Source: Sunxiuqinia elliptica (GTDB lineage: Bacteria; Bacteroidota; Bacteroidia; Bacteroidales; Prolixibacteraceae). Taken from it: a DNA stretch of 64,000 nucleotides. Positions 9,592 through 18,410 of this stretch are shown here, piece after piece. The stretch spans positions 620,001 through 684,000 of the forward strand of contig NZ_FONW01000002.1 in the NCBI RefSeq assembly GCF_900113005.1, given 5' to 3'. Position numbers and translations under genes: made by a program. Each line of letters begins with the position of its first letter. Position 1 is the stretch's first letter. The notes beneath the pieces are model-generated. The model worked only from the letters and a program-made list of their open reading frames with translations, was not told the DNA's origin and ran no database searches.

Positions 9592-9928
9592 TTTTCTTAC
9601 GAAAGGTAATTCCTAATAGTCGTTCAAACTGAAAGAGGAAGATTAAAACAATTCCGAATTGGAGACCGATGCCCAGCTTTTTTAATGGAATACCATAGAA
9701 GTGCTGATCAAATTGAGCGGTTAAGTTAGTGATGAATAGTCCTAGGAATAATCCCAGGAAAAAGAACAACCAGGCGTAGCGGACATTATTCTTTACAGCT
9801 TGATGATGCTTTTTTTCTTGGTGAATTTTGTCCATCAAACGGATTTCAAAGTCCTGAAAAGGAAGCTCTACCCGAGAGTGTTTCATCAGGCTTTTTAATA
9901 GTTTATCTTCTTTCTCTAATTGTTCCAT
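9581..9928 (-). CDS. Two-TM protein encoded with ECF sigma factor (possible anti-sigma)
   Basis: Protein of 115 residues: a charged N-terminal half (about residues 1-48, MEQLEKEDKLLKSLMKH...) followed by two hydrophobic segments (about 50-70 and 85-103). It starts one base after the upstream sigma-factor gene ends, which fits a membrane anti-sigma partner. No anti-sigma motif is recognisable, so the role is inferred from position. The 3' end overlaps the convergent lipocalin-like gene by 11 bases. Confidence 0.7.
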   Translation of the reverse strand: MEQLEKEDKLLKSLMKHSRVELPFQDFEIRLMDKIHQEKKHHQAVKNNVRYAWLFFFLGLFLGLFITNLTAQFDQHFYGIPLKKLGIGLQFGIVLIFLFQFERLLGITFRKKTKN

Positions 9929-9929
9929 T

Positions 9930-10484
9930 TTAGGTTGTTTGGAATTCTGTTAACATCAATTGTTCAACAATTGCTAGCATATTTTTTCTTCCGCGATGAA
10001 GAATCACACGAACATTAGCTTCAGACCATCCAGTTTCGTTTGAGATCGTTTTTGTGTCCTGTTCTTCCAGATAGAATAAGCGAAGCACTAAACTTTCTTT
10101 TGAGGAGATACGAGTTAATGCTTCTTGTACCAAGAATATTTGTTCTTCTGAACTTAGGCCTTTCAGCGTATCCTCGACGGCTTCAACTGAGCATTCCTGG
10201 AAATCAGTCGTGTACGTATGATGCTTTTTTTCTTCTCGTATTCGTTGAAAGGCTTCGTTGATAACAATACGACAAAACCAGGTTTTAAAACTCGAATGGC
10301 CTTTAAATGTATTCAGCTTTCGAAAGGCCTTTATGAACGCTTCCTGGACAACCTCTTCAGCCCAAAACTCATCTTTTACAATAGAGATTGCCACGGAAAA
10401 GGCCAGATCTTTATAGTTTTGGATAAAGTACCTGAACCCTTCCGTGTCTCCGTTTAATACCTTTTTAACGTAGAGGTTATCCAT
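9930..10484 (-). CDS. ECF-type RNA polymerase sigma factor
   Basis: Sigma-70-family extracytoplasmic-function factor of 184 residues. Region 2 is residues about 15-85 (FIQNYKDLAFSVAISIVKDEFWAEEVVQEAFIKAFRKLNTFKGHSSFKTWFCRIVIN, with the DDxxQ-like -10-binding helix). Region 4 is about 118-170 (SSKESLVLRLFYLEEQDTKTISNETGWSEANVRVILHRGRKNM). The frame runs 21 codons further upstream, but ATG 10484 is preceded by AAGG and begins the family-like sequence. Middle gene of a three-gene leftward unit with membrane proteins on both sides. Confidence 0.9.
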   Translation of the reverse strand: MDNLYVKKVLNGDTEGFRYFIQNYKDLAFSVAISIVKDEFWAEEVVQEAFIKAFRKLNTFKGHSSFKTWFCRIVINEAFQRIREEKKHHTYTTDFQECSVEAVEDTLKGLSSEEQIFLVQEALTRISSKESLVLRLFYLEEQDTKTISNETGWSEANVRVILHRGRKNMLAIVEQLMLTEFQTT

Positions 10485-10494
10485 TCGACCTTGC

Positions 10495-10851
10495 TTAGTT
10501 TTTAGGCTTGTCGATGAAGTGGGCAATAACCATTGAAATACCTCCAAAAAGCAGGATTAGTGCGACTGGAACCAAACCATCAGTGCGCATAATAAATTTT
10601 TCCCAGATGGGGTTAAGCATCAGGGCAACAGTTAAGGTAAAGCCCAAACCACAGCCGGTGATAAGCATACCTAGTTTTAACCAGGGGAAGCGAATTCTGA
10701 ATTCACGCTTGGCATAAATTTCAGAAACATCTTTATCCCGTTCAATTAGGGCCATTCGTTCTTTCGTTCTGGCTTGAAGGAAGTAGTACCATCCAAAAAA
10801 GACACAGGCAAAAAAGCCCAGCCAGACCACTGCTAACATCAAATCTTCCAT
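10495..10851 (-). CDS. DUF6249-like small membrane protein
   Basis: Protein of 118 residues with three hydrophobic segments (about 5-25, 57-80 and 92-112) and a short charged cytoplasmic loop. The arrangement LVPVALILLFGGISMVIAHFI near the C-terminus resembles DUF6249 proteins, which often precede ECF sigma genes in Bacteroidota. First gene of the sigma unit; 10 bases separate its stop from the sigma start used here. Function unknown. Confidence 0.65.
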   Translation of the reverse strand: MEDLMLAVVWLGFFACVFFGWYYFLQARTKERMALIERDKDVSEIYAKREFRIRFPWLKLGMLITGCGLGFTLTVALMLNPIWEKFIMRTDGLVPVALILLFGGISMVIAHFIDKPKN

Positions 10852-11270
10852 AATCGTTTGTTTTTGTTTTGCCCCTTTGATGCAAGCTAGTAAGAAATGT
10901 TACAAGGAATGACTATTTTTTTGATAGAATTTTTGCAATAACCTTGTTGTCTGCCCATAGCGCTTCCTGCGATATTGAGTATCATTTCAAATTCATGAGT
11001 TGATTCCCAAAATAGGAACATTGTTAGGATTGGTTGTTTTGTATGTAATACGCGCAAGGTGCAATTTCATTGCACAAGCTTTGAATAAAAAGTGGCATGA
11101 GGGAGTTTCTAAAAGCTTTTCTGAGGAATCGATTGCTAGTGATCGATTTTTCCTTGATTCTTGACATAAATCGGACGATTGAATCTTTTTATTAAGAATC
11201 GTAAAATAATTGGCGATTATATTTTCATTTTAAAATTAAATTGTGATATTTGCAGGAAATCATTGAAAAA
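10852..11270. other. Intergenic region between the sigma cluster and the leu leader
   Basis: No gene seen. It holds a 7-bp inverted repeat, AATCGAT/ATCGATT (11127-11148), followed by TTT, and AT-rich promoter-like DNA. GATATTTG at 11245-11252 is one base off the TAnnTTTG -7 box and sits 19 bases before the leader-peptide ATG, making it the best promoter candidate for the leu operon; no clear -33 box. Confidence 0.4.
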
Positions 11271-11339
11271 ATGACACGAATTCACTCTATTTCTATTCTC
11301 AGTATTCTACTCGGTATTCTTGTTTGGATGCGGAAATGA
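11271..11339 (+). CDS. leu operon leader peptide, Ile/Leu/Val-rich (22 codons)
   Basis: ATG 11271 opens a 22-codon frame ending in TGA 11337-11339. Its core is I-H-S-I-S-I-L-S-I-L-L-G-I-L-V: ten of 22 residues are branched-chain amino acids (five Ile, four Leu, one Val). The stop codon lies within a segment that can pair with the 5' arm of the following terminator. This is the classic design of a control peptide for ribosome stalling when charged Ile/Leu/Val-tRNA is short. It precedes leuA by 115 bases. The call is read directly from sequence; expression is inferred. Confidence 0.8.
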   Translation: MTRIHSISILSILLGILVWMRK

Positions 11340-11411
11340 GAATGGTATGGGGTAACTGATTATAAGGAAATTGACATCAAGCCATTCTCAACAGAGAGTG
11401 GCTTTTTTTTT
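11295..11411 (+). promoter_or_regulatory. Transcription attenuator with 1:2, 2:3 and 3:4 pairings
   Basis: Segment 1 is ATTCTCA (11295-11301, inside the leader peptide). Segment 2 is TGAGAATGG (11337-11345, overlapping the stop codon). Segment 3 is CCATTCTCA (11382-11390). Segment 4 is GAGAGTGGC (11394-11402). 2 is exactly complementary to 3 (9 bases) and to 1 (7 bases), while 3 also forms the terminator with 4. A ribosome stalled on upstream Ile/Leu codons would free 2 to pair with 3 and prevent termination; a ribosome at the stop codon would cover 2 and permit it. Confidence 0.8.
11379..11411 (+). terminator. Attenuator terminator of leu operon
   Basis: Arms GCCATTCTC (11381-11389) and GAGAGTGGC (11394-11402) form nine pairs with one wobble, loop AACA, then nine T. 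It lies between the leader peptide and leuA, so it must be conditional. Confidence 0.88.
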
Positions 11412-11454
11412 GATAATAAATTTAAAAACCAGATAGAAATTAAAACATTTCATC

Positions 11455-12957
11455 ATGAGCGACAGATTGTACATTTTTGACACCACTTTAAGAGACGGGG
11501 AACAGGTTCCTGGGTGTCAGTTAAACACGGTTGAGAAGATTGAAGTGGCCAGAGCATTGGAAGAATTAGGCGTCGATGTTATCGAAGCTGGTTTTCCAAT
11601 TTCAAGTCCTGGAGACTTTGATTCAGTAGTGGAAATTTCAAAAGCGGTGACTTGGCCAACGATTTGTGCCCTAACCCGCGCAGTAGAAAAAGACATCGAT
11701 GTTGCTGCCGAGGCTCTAAAATATGCCAAGAAAGGCCGGATTCATACCGGTATCGGAACATCGCCTTACCATATCTACAACAAACTCAACTCAACTCCTG
11801 AAGAGATTCTTGAACGTGCTGTTGCTGCTGTGAAATACGCTAAAAAGTATGTGGAAGATGTTGAGTTTTATGCGGAGGATGCCGGACGTTCAGACAATGA
11901 ATACCTGGCGCGGGTAATTGAAGCGGTTATTAAAGCAGGGGCTACGGTTGTTAATATTCCAGACACCACAGGTTATACCATGCCTCATGAGTTTGGTGAA
12001 AAAATCAAGTATTTGGTGGACAATGTTCGTGGAATTGAAAATGCCATTATTTCAACGCACTGTCACAACGACCTGGGGATGGCTACAGCAAATACCATTG
12101 CCGGAATTATCAATGGAGCCCGCCAGGCTGAAGTAACAATCAATGGAATTGGTGAACGTGCGGGAAATACGTCGCTGGAAGAAGTTGTAATGACACTAAA
12201 GAGCCGTTATCAAGTGTTGAATATCGATACCAACATCAATACTAAAAACATCTATAAAACAAGTCGTTTGGTTTCTACATTGATGAATATGCCGGTACAG
12301 CCCAACAAAGCGATTGTTGGCCGTAATGCCTTTGCGCACTCATCAGGTATTCACCAGGATGGAGTGTTGAAAAACCGCGAGAATTACGAGATTATTGACC
12401 CAACTGATGTCGGAATCAACGAGTCGTCGATTGTATTGACTGCCCGAAGTGGACGCGCTGCTTTGAAGCACCGTTTGGAAGTAATGGGCTTTGAGTTGGA
12501 CCAAGCGCAGTTGGATGAGGTGTATGGACGCTTCTTGGATTTAGCTGATAAGAAAAAAGACATTCGGGATGACGATGTGGCCTTGTTGGTTGGTGATGCC
12601 GAACGGAAAGAACGTCGTGTGAAACTGGAGTTTTTGCAGGTTGTTACCGGAAAGTCTTTGTTGCCGATGGCCTCTGTTCGTATTGATATTGCGGGAGAGA
12701 AATTCGATGCAACAGCGTCTGGAAATGGTCCTGTAGATGCAGCAATCAACGCTGTTAAACAAATCATTCGCAGGCAGGTTACTTTAGAGGAGTTCTTGAT
12801 TCAGGCGATTACCCGTGGAAGTGATGATGTTGGAAAAGTACATATGGAACTTGACTTTGAAGGAGTGAAATACTTCGGGTTTGGTGCCCATACCGATATT
12901 ATTACGGCTTCAGCAGAAGCATTTATCGATGCAGTGAATAAAATTCCTGCTCAATAA
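11455..12957 (+). CDS. leuA: 2-isopropylmalate synthase
   Basis: Condenses acetyl-CoA with 2-ketoisovalerate, the committing step of leucine synthesis; cytoplasmic. The TIM-barrel domain (about 1-270) carries [16 protein letters not shown] with the metal aspartate, and [15 protein letters not shown] with the HxH metal ligands. Linker and C-terminal regulatory domain (about 380-500) follow, including the leucine-binding-type [18 protein letters not shown]. The 500-residue length fits the E. coli-type enzyme. First structural gene after the attenuator; leuC follows after 31 bases. It is distinct from the CimA paralogue further down the run. Confidence 0.94.
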   Translation: MSDRLYIFDTTLRDGEQVPGCQLNTVEKIEVARALEELGVDVIEAGFPISSPGDFDSVVEISKAVTWPTICALTRAVEKDIDVAAEALKYAKKGRIHTGIGTSPYHIYNKLNSTPEEILERAVAAVKYAKKYVEDVEFYAEDAGRSDNEYLARVIEAVIKAGATVVNIPDTTGYTMPHEFGEKIKYLVDNVRGIENAIISTHCHNDLGMATANTIAGIINGARQAEVTINGIGERAGNTSLEEVVMTLKSRYQVLNIDTNINTKNIYKTSRLVSTLMNMPVQPNKAIVGRNAFAHSSGIHQDGVLKNRENYEIIDPTDVGINESSIVLTARSGRAALKHRLEVMGFELDQAQLDEVYGRFLDLADKKKDIRDDDVALLVGDAERKERRVKLEFLQVVTGKSLLPMASVRIDIAGEKFDATASGNGPVDAAINAVKQIIRRQVTLEEFLIQAITRGSDDVGKVHMELDFEGVKYFGFGAHTDIITASAEAFIDAVNKIPAQ

Positions 12958-12988
12958 AAAAGTATAAACTTTTAAAAACGATAATACA

Positions 12989-14389
12989 TTGGAAGCAAAA
13001 ACATTATTTGATAAAATTTGGGATGCTCATGTGGTGAGACAGGTTGAAGGCGGTCCAAACGTACTTTACATCGATCGCCATTTCATCCACGAAGTAACCA
13101 GCCCGGTGGCTTTTCTGGGGCTTAAGAACAGAGGCCTGAAGGTTTTTCGTCCTGATCAGACAACGGCAACGCCGGATCATAATGTGCCAACGCTAAATCA
13201 AGAGTTGAGCATCAAGGATGAGTTGTCGCGTAACCAAGTCGAAATGCTAAGAAAAAATTGTGAGGAGCATGGCATTACGCATCATGGCTTAGGCACTGAA
13301 GGACATGGTGTGGTACATATTATTGGACCGGAAATGGGCTTGACCCAGCCGGGAATGACCATCGTTTGTGGGGATAGCCACACATCTACGCACGGAGCTT
13401 TTGGTGCTATCGCTTTCGGAATTGGAACCAGCGAGGTGGAAATGGTCTTGGCCAGTCAATGCATCATGCAGCCAAAGCCTAAAAAGATGCGAATCACCGT
13501 TGATGGTGAGTTGAAAAAAGGTGTGACAGCCAAGGATTTGGTGCTTTACATTATTTCGCAAATTTCTACCAGTGGTGGTACAGGTCACTTTGTTGAGTTT
13601 GCAGGTTCTGCGATTCAAAGTCTGAGTATGGAAGGCCGGATGACTGTTTGTAATATGAGCATTGAGTGTGGGGCCCGTGGAGGTATGATTGCACCTGATG
13701 ATACGACCATCAACTACATCAAAGGTCGTGAGTTCGCACCCAAAGGAGCGGCGTGGGATGAGGCTGTAGCTCATTGGAAAACATTGAAGTCGGATGAAGG
13801 AGCCCAGTTCGATACTGAGTATCATTATGATGCTGCAGATATTGAGCCGATGATTACTTACGGTACCAACCCAGGCATGGGAATTGGAGTGACCCAAGCT
13901 ATTCCTATGGGAGACGATTTGGAAGGAACTGATAAAACAACCTTCATGAAATCATTGAAGTACATGGATTATGCTCCCGGAGATGGCATGAAAGGCAAAA
14001 AAGTAGATTACGTATTCCTTGGAAGTTGTACTAATGGTCGTATCGAAGACTTTAGAGCATTTGCCGATTTTGTGAAAGGTAAGAAAAAGGCTGACAACGT
14101 GAATGTTTGGTTGGTTCCTGGCTCAAAAGCAGTGGAGAAGCAAATTATCGCAGAAGGTCTGGATCAGATTTTTGAAGAAGCAGGGATGGCACTTCGTCAG
14201 CCAGGATGCTCGGCATGTTTGGCCATGAACGATGATAAAATTCCGGAAGGCAAATACGCTGTTTCTACATCAAACAGAAACTTTGAAGGCCGTCAGGGAC
14301 CCGGTGCACGCACCATGTTGGCTAGCCCACTAACCGCAGCAGCAGTAGCAGTTACCGGAGTAATTACCGACCCTCGGGAACTCATGTAG
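12989..14389 (+). CDS. leuC: 3-isopropylmalate dehydratase large subunit
   Basis: Aconitase-family subunit carrying the 4Fe-4S cluster; with LeuD it isomerises 2- to 3-isopropylmalate, and in the citramalate route citramalate to erythro-3-methylmalate. Cluster cysteines are seen in [14 protein letters not shown] and [10 protein letters not shown], and the N-terminal [13 protein letters not shown] is standard. It starts with TTG 12989, because no in-frame ATG lies upstream and the family N-terminus begins right there. 466 residues is normal. The next gene in the run is not leuD but an inserted four-helix-bundle gene. Confidence 0.94.
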   Translation: MEAKTLFDKIWDAHVVRQVEGGPNVLYIDRHFIHEVTSPVAFLGLKNRGLKVFRPDQTTATPDHNVPTLNQELSIKDELSRNQVEMLRKNCEEHGITHHGLGTEGHGVVHIIGPEMGLTQPGMTIVCGDSHTSTHGAFGAIAFGIGTSEVEMVLASQCIMQPKPKKMRITVDGELKKGVTAKDLVLYIISQISTSGGTGHFVEFAGSAIQSLSMEGRMTVCNMSIECGARGGMIAPDDTTINYIKGREFAPKGAAWDEAVAHWKTLKSDEGAQFDTEYHYDAADIEPMITYGTNPGMGIGVTQAIPMGDDLEGTDKTTFMKSLKYMDYAPGDGMKGKKVDYVFLGSCTNGRIEDFRAFADFVKGKKKADNVNVWLVPGSKAVEKQIIAEGLDQIFEEAGMALRQPGCSACLAMNDDKIPEGKYAVSTSNRNFEGRQGPGARTMLASPLTAAAVAVTGVITDPRELM

Positions 14390-14409
14390 GTTCGGAGGAT
14401 TGGAATTTT

Positions 14410-14879
14410 GGAGTCTTGAAGATTAGAATATCTGAATTCATTTAATAAAAAGAAGATGGCAACAAGTGAGTTAACAGCTTTTAAAGAAAAGATGAAACTT
14501 CGAACAAAGAGATTTGCTCATGATTGTGTGAGAATCTCATTGAAGTTTCCTGAGAACATGCTTGGCGATCATATTTGTAAACAATTAATTCGGTGTTCAA
14601 CTTCTGTCGCTGCAAATTACAGAGCATCATGTGTTGCTCAAACAATTCCTACTGTAATTGCTAAAATTAGTATTGCAATTGAAGAAGCTGATGAAAGTGA
14701 ATTTTGGATTGAATTTGCTTTAGATGAAAAACTCATTTCGAAAGCACAGTCAGAAGATTTAAAGAGAGAATCCCATGAGATCGCTTCTATTTTAATCAAA
14801 TCACGTCAGACCCTTCAGCAAAAGAGACTAGCATAAAATCATTCTAATATTTTAAAATTCTGAAACTCTAATATTCAAA
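14410..14879. repeat. Imperfect inverted flanks around the four-helix-bundle gene
   Basis: The 14400-14440 segment (GGAATTTTGGAGTCTTGAAG, GATTAGAATATC) and the reverse complement of 14837-14880 (TGAATATTAGAGTTTCAGAA, ATATTAGAATG) resemble each other over about 38 bases at roughly half identity. This could be the eroded edge of the inserted unit or simply shared AT-rich character. Weak. Confidence 0.3.
14456..14836 (+). CDS. Four-helix-bundle protein (23S rRNA intervening-sequence family)
   Basis: Protein of 126 residues, all helical by pattern. It has the family features FKEKMKLRTKRFAHDCVRIS, CKQLIRCSTSVAANYRASCVAQ and AKISIAIEEADESEFWIEFA, typical of the TIGR02436-type proteins first found inside 23S rRNA intervening sequences and scattered through Bacteroidota genomes. 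The biochemical role is unknown. It sits between leuC and leuD, same strand, with 66 and 45 bases of AT-rich spacer, so it probably rides on the leu transcript. Likely a late insertion, since leuC and leuD are normally adjacent. Confidence 0.85.
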   Translation: MATSELTAFKEKMKLRTKRFAHDCVRISLKFPENMLGDHICKQLIRCSTSVAANYRASCVAQTIPTVIAKISIAIEEADESEFWIEFALDEKLISKAQSEDLKRESHEIASILIKSRQTLQQKRLA

Positions 14880-14881
14880 TA

Positions 14882-15466
14882 ATGGCATACGATAAATTTG
14901 TAACATTAAACTCTACGGCAGTGCCGCTGCCGGTAGAGAATGTAGATACCGACCAGATTATTCCTGCTCGTTTTTTAAAAGCGGTTGAGCGCAAGGGGTT
15001 TGGCGATAACTTATTTCGCGATTGGCGTTACAATAAAAACAATGAACCGATTGCTGATTTTCCGCTTAACGACAGTCGTTACAGTGGAAGAATCTTGGTT
15101 GGCGGGAAAAACTTTGGAAGTGGATCTAGCCGCGAACACGCAGCCTGGGCTATTTACGACTACGGTTTTCGGGTGGTTGTGTCCAGCTTTTTCGCAGATA
15201 TTTTCAAAGGAAATGCCATAAATAACGGCTTGTTACCTGTAGTTGTGAGCCCTGCCTTTTTGACTAAAATTTTCAATGCAATTGAGAATAATCCAGAGGC
15301 ACAATTCGAAGTAGATCTGGAAAATCAGAAGTTTACACTGGTTGAAACTGGTGAAAGCGAAGAATTCGAAATCAATCCTTATAAAAAGCATTGCCTCCAG
15401 AATGGTTTAGATGATATTGACTTTCTGGTGGATATGAAAGACGAGATTGAGGTTTTTGAAAAATAA
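14882..15466 (+). CDS. leuD: 3-isopropylmalate dehydratase small subunit
   Basis: Swivelling-domain partner of Leu[14 protein letters not shown] near residue 21, [26 protein letters not shown] (about 77-102) and [18 protein letters not shown] are the family substrate-binding segments. Length of 194 residues matches LeuD. It lies 45 bases after the four-helix-bundle gene and 12 bases before the citramalate synthase gene, which argues that all remain on one transcript. Confidence 0.95.
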   Translation: MAYDKFVTLNSTAVPLPVENVDTDQIIPARFLKAVERKGFGDNLFRDWRYNKNNEPIADFPLNDSRYSGRILVGGKNFGSGSSREHAAWAIYDYGFRVVVSSFFADIFKGNAINNGLLPVVVSPAFLTKIFNAIENNPEAQFEVDLENQKFTLVETGESEEFEINPYKKHCLQNGLDDIDFLVDMKDEIEVFEK

Positions 15467-15478
15467 AAGATAAACCAA

Positions 15479-17023
15479 ATGACGGGAAAAGTGGTTGAAG
15501 TAGAAAACCAAATACTTAGTATCATGGATACGACGCTCCGGGATGGAGAACAAACCTCGGGAGTGTCGTTTACTGATACCGAGAAGTTAAGTGTAGCCAA
15601 AGTATTGCTCGAAAGTGTCGGGGTTGATCGTATTGAAATCGCATCAGCCCGGGTTTCGGAAGGTGAATTTGAGGCTGCCCGTCGAATTATGGGGTGGGCG
15701 GCAGAGCAAAACTTTCTGAACCGCGTCGAAATTTTGGGTTTTGTTGATGGCAAAGTGTCCTTGGATTGGATTGACCGTGCCGGAGGTAAAGTGATTAACC
15801 TGTTGTGTAAGGGTTCATATAAACACGTAACCCAGCAATTACGAAAAACACCCGAAGAGCACTTGGCTGATATTCAGCGATCGGTTGATTACGCTGAAGA
15901 ATTGGGAATAGCTGTTAATGTTTACCTGGAAGATTGGTCGAATGGAATGCGTAGCTCGAAAGATTACGTTTTTCAGATGGTTGAGGAGCTGAAGAAGATG
16001 AATATTCAGCGAATTATGCTGCCCGACACTTTGGGAATTTTGGATCCGGATGAAACTTACGAGTTTTGTAAGGAAATGATCGAACGTTTTCCGGATGTGC
16101 AATTTGATTTTCATGCACATAACGATTATGATTTGGCTATTGCCAATGTGTTTCATGCGATAAAAGCCGGAATTCGTTGTGTGCATACAACCGTAAATGG
16201 GTTGGGAGAACGTGCGGGGAATGCCCCTCTTTCAAGTGTTATTGCCACAATCAAAGATCATTTAAAAATGGCTACCCGAGTGAACGAAAGTCGCTTGAAC
16301 CGGGTGTCAAAACTGGTTGAAACCTTTTCCGGAATTCGGATTCCGACCAATAAACCATTGATTGGGGAGTTCGTTTTTACGCAGTGTAGTGGTGTTCATG
16401 CCGATGGTGATAACAAGAATAACCTGTATTTCAATGATCTTTTGCCGGAGCGTTTTGGTCGAACTCGAACTTACGCATTAGGGAAAACCTCAGGGAAGGC
16501 AAACATTAAGGCCAACTTGGAAGAAATGGGAATTGAGTTGGCGCCAGAAGCATTGAAGATGGTAACTGGTCGGATTATTGAATTGGGCGATCGCAAAGAA
16601 ACAGTGACTGCGGAGGATTTACCCTACATTGTTGCCGATGTTTTGCAAGAGCGGATTGAGCAAAAAATACTGATTAATAATTATTCGCTATCGCATGCGA
16701 TGGGATTAAAACCATCAGCAACCGTGAGTATTCAGGTGCAGGGGAAGAATTATGAGGCTACAGCTTCTGGTGATGGTCAGTATGATGCATTTGTTAATGC
16801 CTTAAAAGTTATTTATAAAAAGCTGAAAAAGCCATTCCCCAAACTGGTGGACTATAGCGTTACCATTCCTCCGGGAGGTAAAACAGACGCCTTGGTTGAA
16901 ACAGTTATCATTTGGGAACTTGAGCGGGAGTTTAAAACGCGTGGTCTCGATTTAGACCAAACAGCTGCAGCAATTAAGGCAACAGTTCGCATGCTAAACC
17001 TGTTGGAGCATACCAATGCCTAA
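15479..17023 (+). CDS. cimA: (R)-citramalate synthase, CimA type (LeuA paralogue)
   Basis: LeuA-superfamily synthase of 514 residues. The barrel motif [16 protein letters not shown] and HxH in DFHAHNDYDLAIANVFHAIKAG are present. From memory of the characterised Leptospira CimA, the segments VDRIEIASARVSEGE, VINLLCKGS and VYLEDWSNGMRSS are close matches and include the tyrosine of the small, pyruvate-selecting pocket; LeuA proteins differ there. The product would be citramalate from pyruvate and acetyl-CoA, processed by LeuCD and LeuB to 2-ketobutyrate for isoleucine. The C-terminal regulatory domain is present (ATASGDGQYDAFVNALK). A second LeuA is the alternative. Confidence 0.8.
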   Translation: MTGKVVEVENQILSIMDTTLRDGEQTSGVSFTDTEKLSVAKVLLESVGVDRIEIASARVSEGEFEAARRIMGWAAEQNFLNRVEILGFVDGKVSLDWIDRAGGKVINLLCKGSYKHVTQQLRKTPEEHLADIQRSVDYAEELGIAVNVYLEDWSNGMRSSKDYVFQMVEELKKMNIQRIMLPDTLGILDPDETYEFCKEMIERFPDVQFDFHAHNDYDLAIANVFHAIKAGIRCVHTTVNGLGERAGNAPLSSVIATIKDHLKMATRVNESRLNRVSKLVETFSGIRIPTNKPLIGEFVFTQCSGVHADGDNKNNLYFNDLLPERFGRTRTYALGKTSGKANIKANLEEMGIELAPEALKMVTGRIIELGDRKETVTAEDLPYIVADVLQERIEQKILINNYSLSHAMGLKPSATVSIQVQGKNYEATASGDGQYDAFVNALKVIYKKLKKPFPKLVDYSVTIPPGGKTDALVETVIIWELEREFKTRGLDLDQTAAAIKATVRMLNLLEHTNA

Positions 17024-17129
17024 AAGCAAACTTAATTTGAAAATTTAAAAAGATAATAAACGAATGAAACGAACCTGAATTTTCTTCATTCTAATATACG
17101 GACATGAGAATGATTAAAGATTAGGTGAG

Positions 17130-17199
17130 TTCCTGAATGTATTCTCCCGATAACTATCGGGATTGAACATTCAGAAATCAAAAAATTTTAAGCAGATGA
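17130..17199 (+). repeat. 70-bp dispersed repeat, copy 1 (leader of leuB)
   Basis: This segment matches the minus strand of 25201-25270 at 62 of 70 positions. It contains the palindrome CCCGATAACTATCGGG (17146-17161) and runs up to and includes the start codon of leuB, as the other copy does for an MliC-like gene. Confidence 0.75.
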
Positions 17200-18260
17200 A
17201 ATTAAATCTAGCTGTTCTTCCCGGCGATGGGATTGGCCCTGAGATTGTTGAACAGGCCATGAAAGCAGTAAAAGCTGTTGCAAACAAATTCAAACACGAA
17301 TTAACATACGAATATGGGTTGACTGGAGCTATTGCCATCGATGAAGTTGGTGAGCCTTACCCGGAAAAAACACATGAGCTTTGCATGAACTCCGATGCAG
17401 TTTTGTTTGGAGCGATTGGCGATCCTCGTTTCGATAATGACCCCAAAGCCAAGGTTCGTCCGGAGCAAGGACTGTTGTTGATGCGTAAAAAGTTGGGCTT
17501 GTATGCTAATATCCGCCCGGTAGAGACTTTCGAGTCCTTGTTACATAAATCTCCTTTGCGCCGCGAATTGGTTGAAGGTGCCGACTTTGTCGCAATCCGT
17601 GAGCTGACCGGAGGAATTTATTTCGGTGAAAAGGGTAGAAAAGACGGTGGAAACACAGCCTTTGATACCTGTACTTATACCCGCGAAGAAATTGAGCGCA
17701 TTTTAAAGTTGGGCTATGATTTTGCTATGAAACGGAATAAAAAGCTGACCGTGGTTGACAAGGCCAATGTGTTGGAAAGCTCTCGTTTGTGGCGTGAGGT
17801 TGCTCAGGAAATGGCACCAAACTATCCCGAGGTAAAAACAGAATACATGTTTGTTGATAACGCTGCCATGCAGATTATTCAGTGGCCTAAAAACTTCGAT
17901 GTCATGGTGACTGAAAACATGTTTGGAGATATTTTGACCGATGAGGCGAGTGTAATTACCGGTTCATTGGGATTGCTCCCTTCTGCATCAGTTGGTATTC
18001 ATACCTCTGTTTTTGAGCCAATTCATGGATCTTATCCTCAAGCTGCAGGTAAAGATATCGCAAATCCAATTGCAACCATTCTTTCGGCAGCCATGATGTT
18101 TGAATATGCTTTTAACTTGCCTGAAGAAGGAAAGCTTATTCGGGAAGCTGTTGCCGCATCAATGGCCGAGAAATATGTGACTGAAGATATCGCAGAAGGA
18201 CAAGCATACAAAACATCACAAGTTGGAGATTGGATTGCTAATTACATTGAGCAGAATTAA
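17196..18260 (+). CDS. leuB: 3-isopropylmalate dehydrogenase
   Basis: NAD-dependent oxidative decarboxylase of leucine synthesis (and of 3-methylmalate in the citramalate route). Visible are [14 protein letters not shown] at the N-terminus, the substrate-binding [20 protein letters not shown], metal-binding [18 protein letters not shown], and the NAD loop [19 protein letters not shown] start at ATG 17196 because the family begins [12 protein letters not shown]; a TTG 11 codons upstream lies in repeat DNA. 172 bases of spacer with a dispersed repeat separate it from cimA, so a second promoter or processing site is possible. A terminator follows. Confidence 0.95.
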   Translation: MKLNLAVLPGDGIGPEIVEQAMKAVKAVANKFKHELTYEYGLTGAIAIDEVGEPYPEKTHELCMNSDAVLFGAIGDPRFDNDPKAKVRPEQGLLLMRKKLGLYANIRPVETFESLLHKSPLRRELVEGADFVAIRELTGGIYFGEKGRKDGGNTAFDTCTYTREEIERILKLGYDFAMKRNKKLTVVDKANVLESSRLWREVAQEMAPNYPEVKTEYMFVDNAAMQIIQWPKNFDVMVTENMFGDILTDEASVITGSLGLLPSASVGIHTSVFEPIHGSYPQAAGKDIANPIATILSAAMMFEYAFNLPEEGKLIREAVAASMAEKYVTEDIAEGQAYKTSQVGDWIANYIEQN

Positions 18261-18284
18261 AAATATCAGTCTATAACTGAAAGA

Positions 18285-18317
18285 AAATGAGGCTTCCTGA
18301 TTAGGGAGCCTCATTTT
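18285..18317 (+). terminator. Intrinsic terminator after leuB
   Basis: Arms AATGAGGCTTCCT and AGGGAGCCTCATT enclose loop GATT and run into TTT. It closes the leu run. Confidence 0.9.
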
Positions 18318-18410
18318 TGTTTTCACGAATTTATTCCTTTAACATCATTTCTGTTTATTCAACATTTCTTCTTAACTTGTCGGGAACTTAAACCTCTAAA
18401 TAATAAGACG

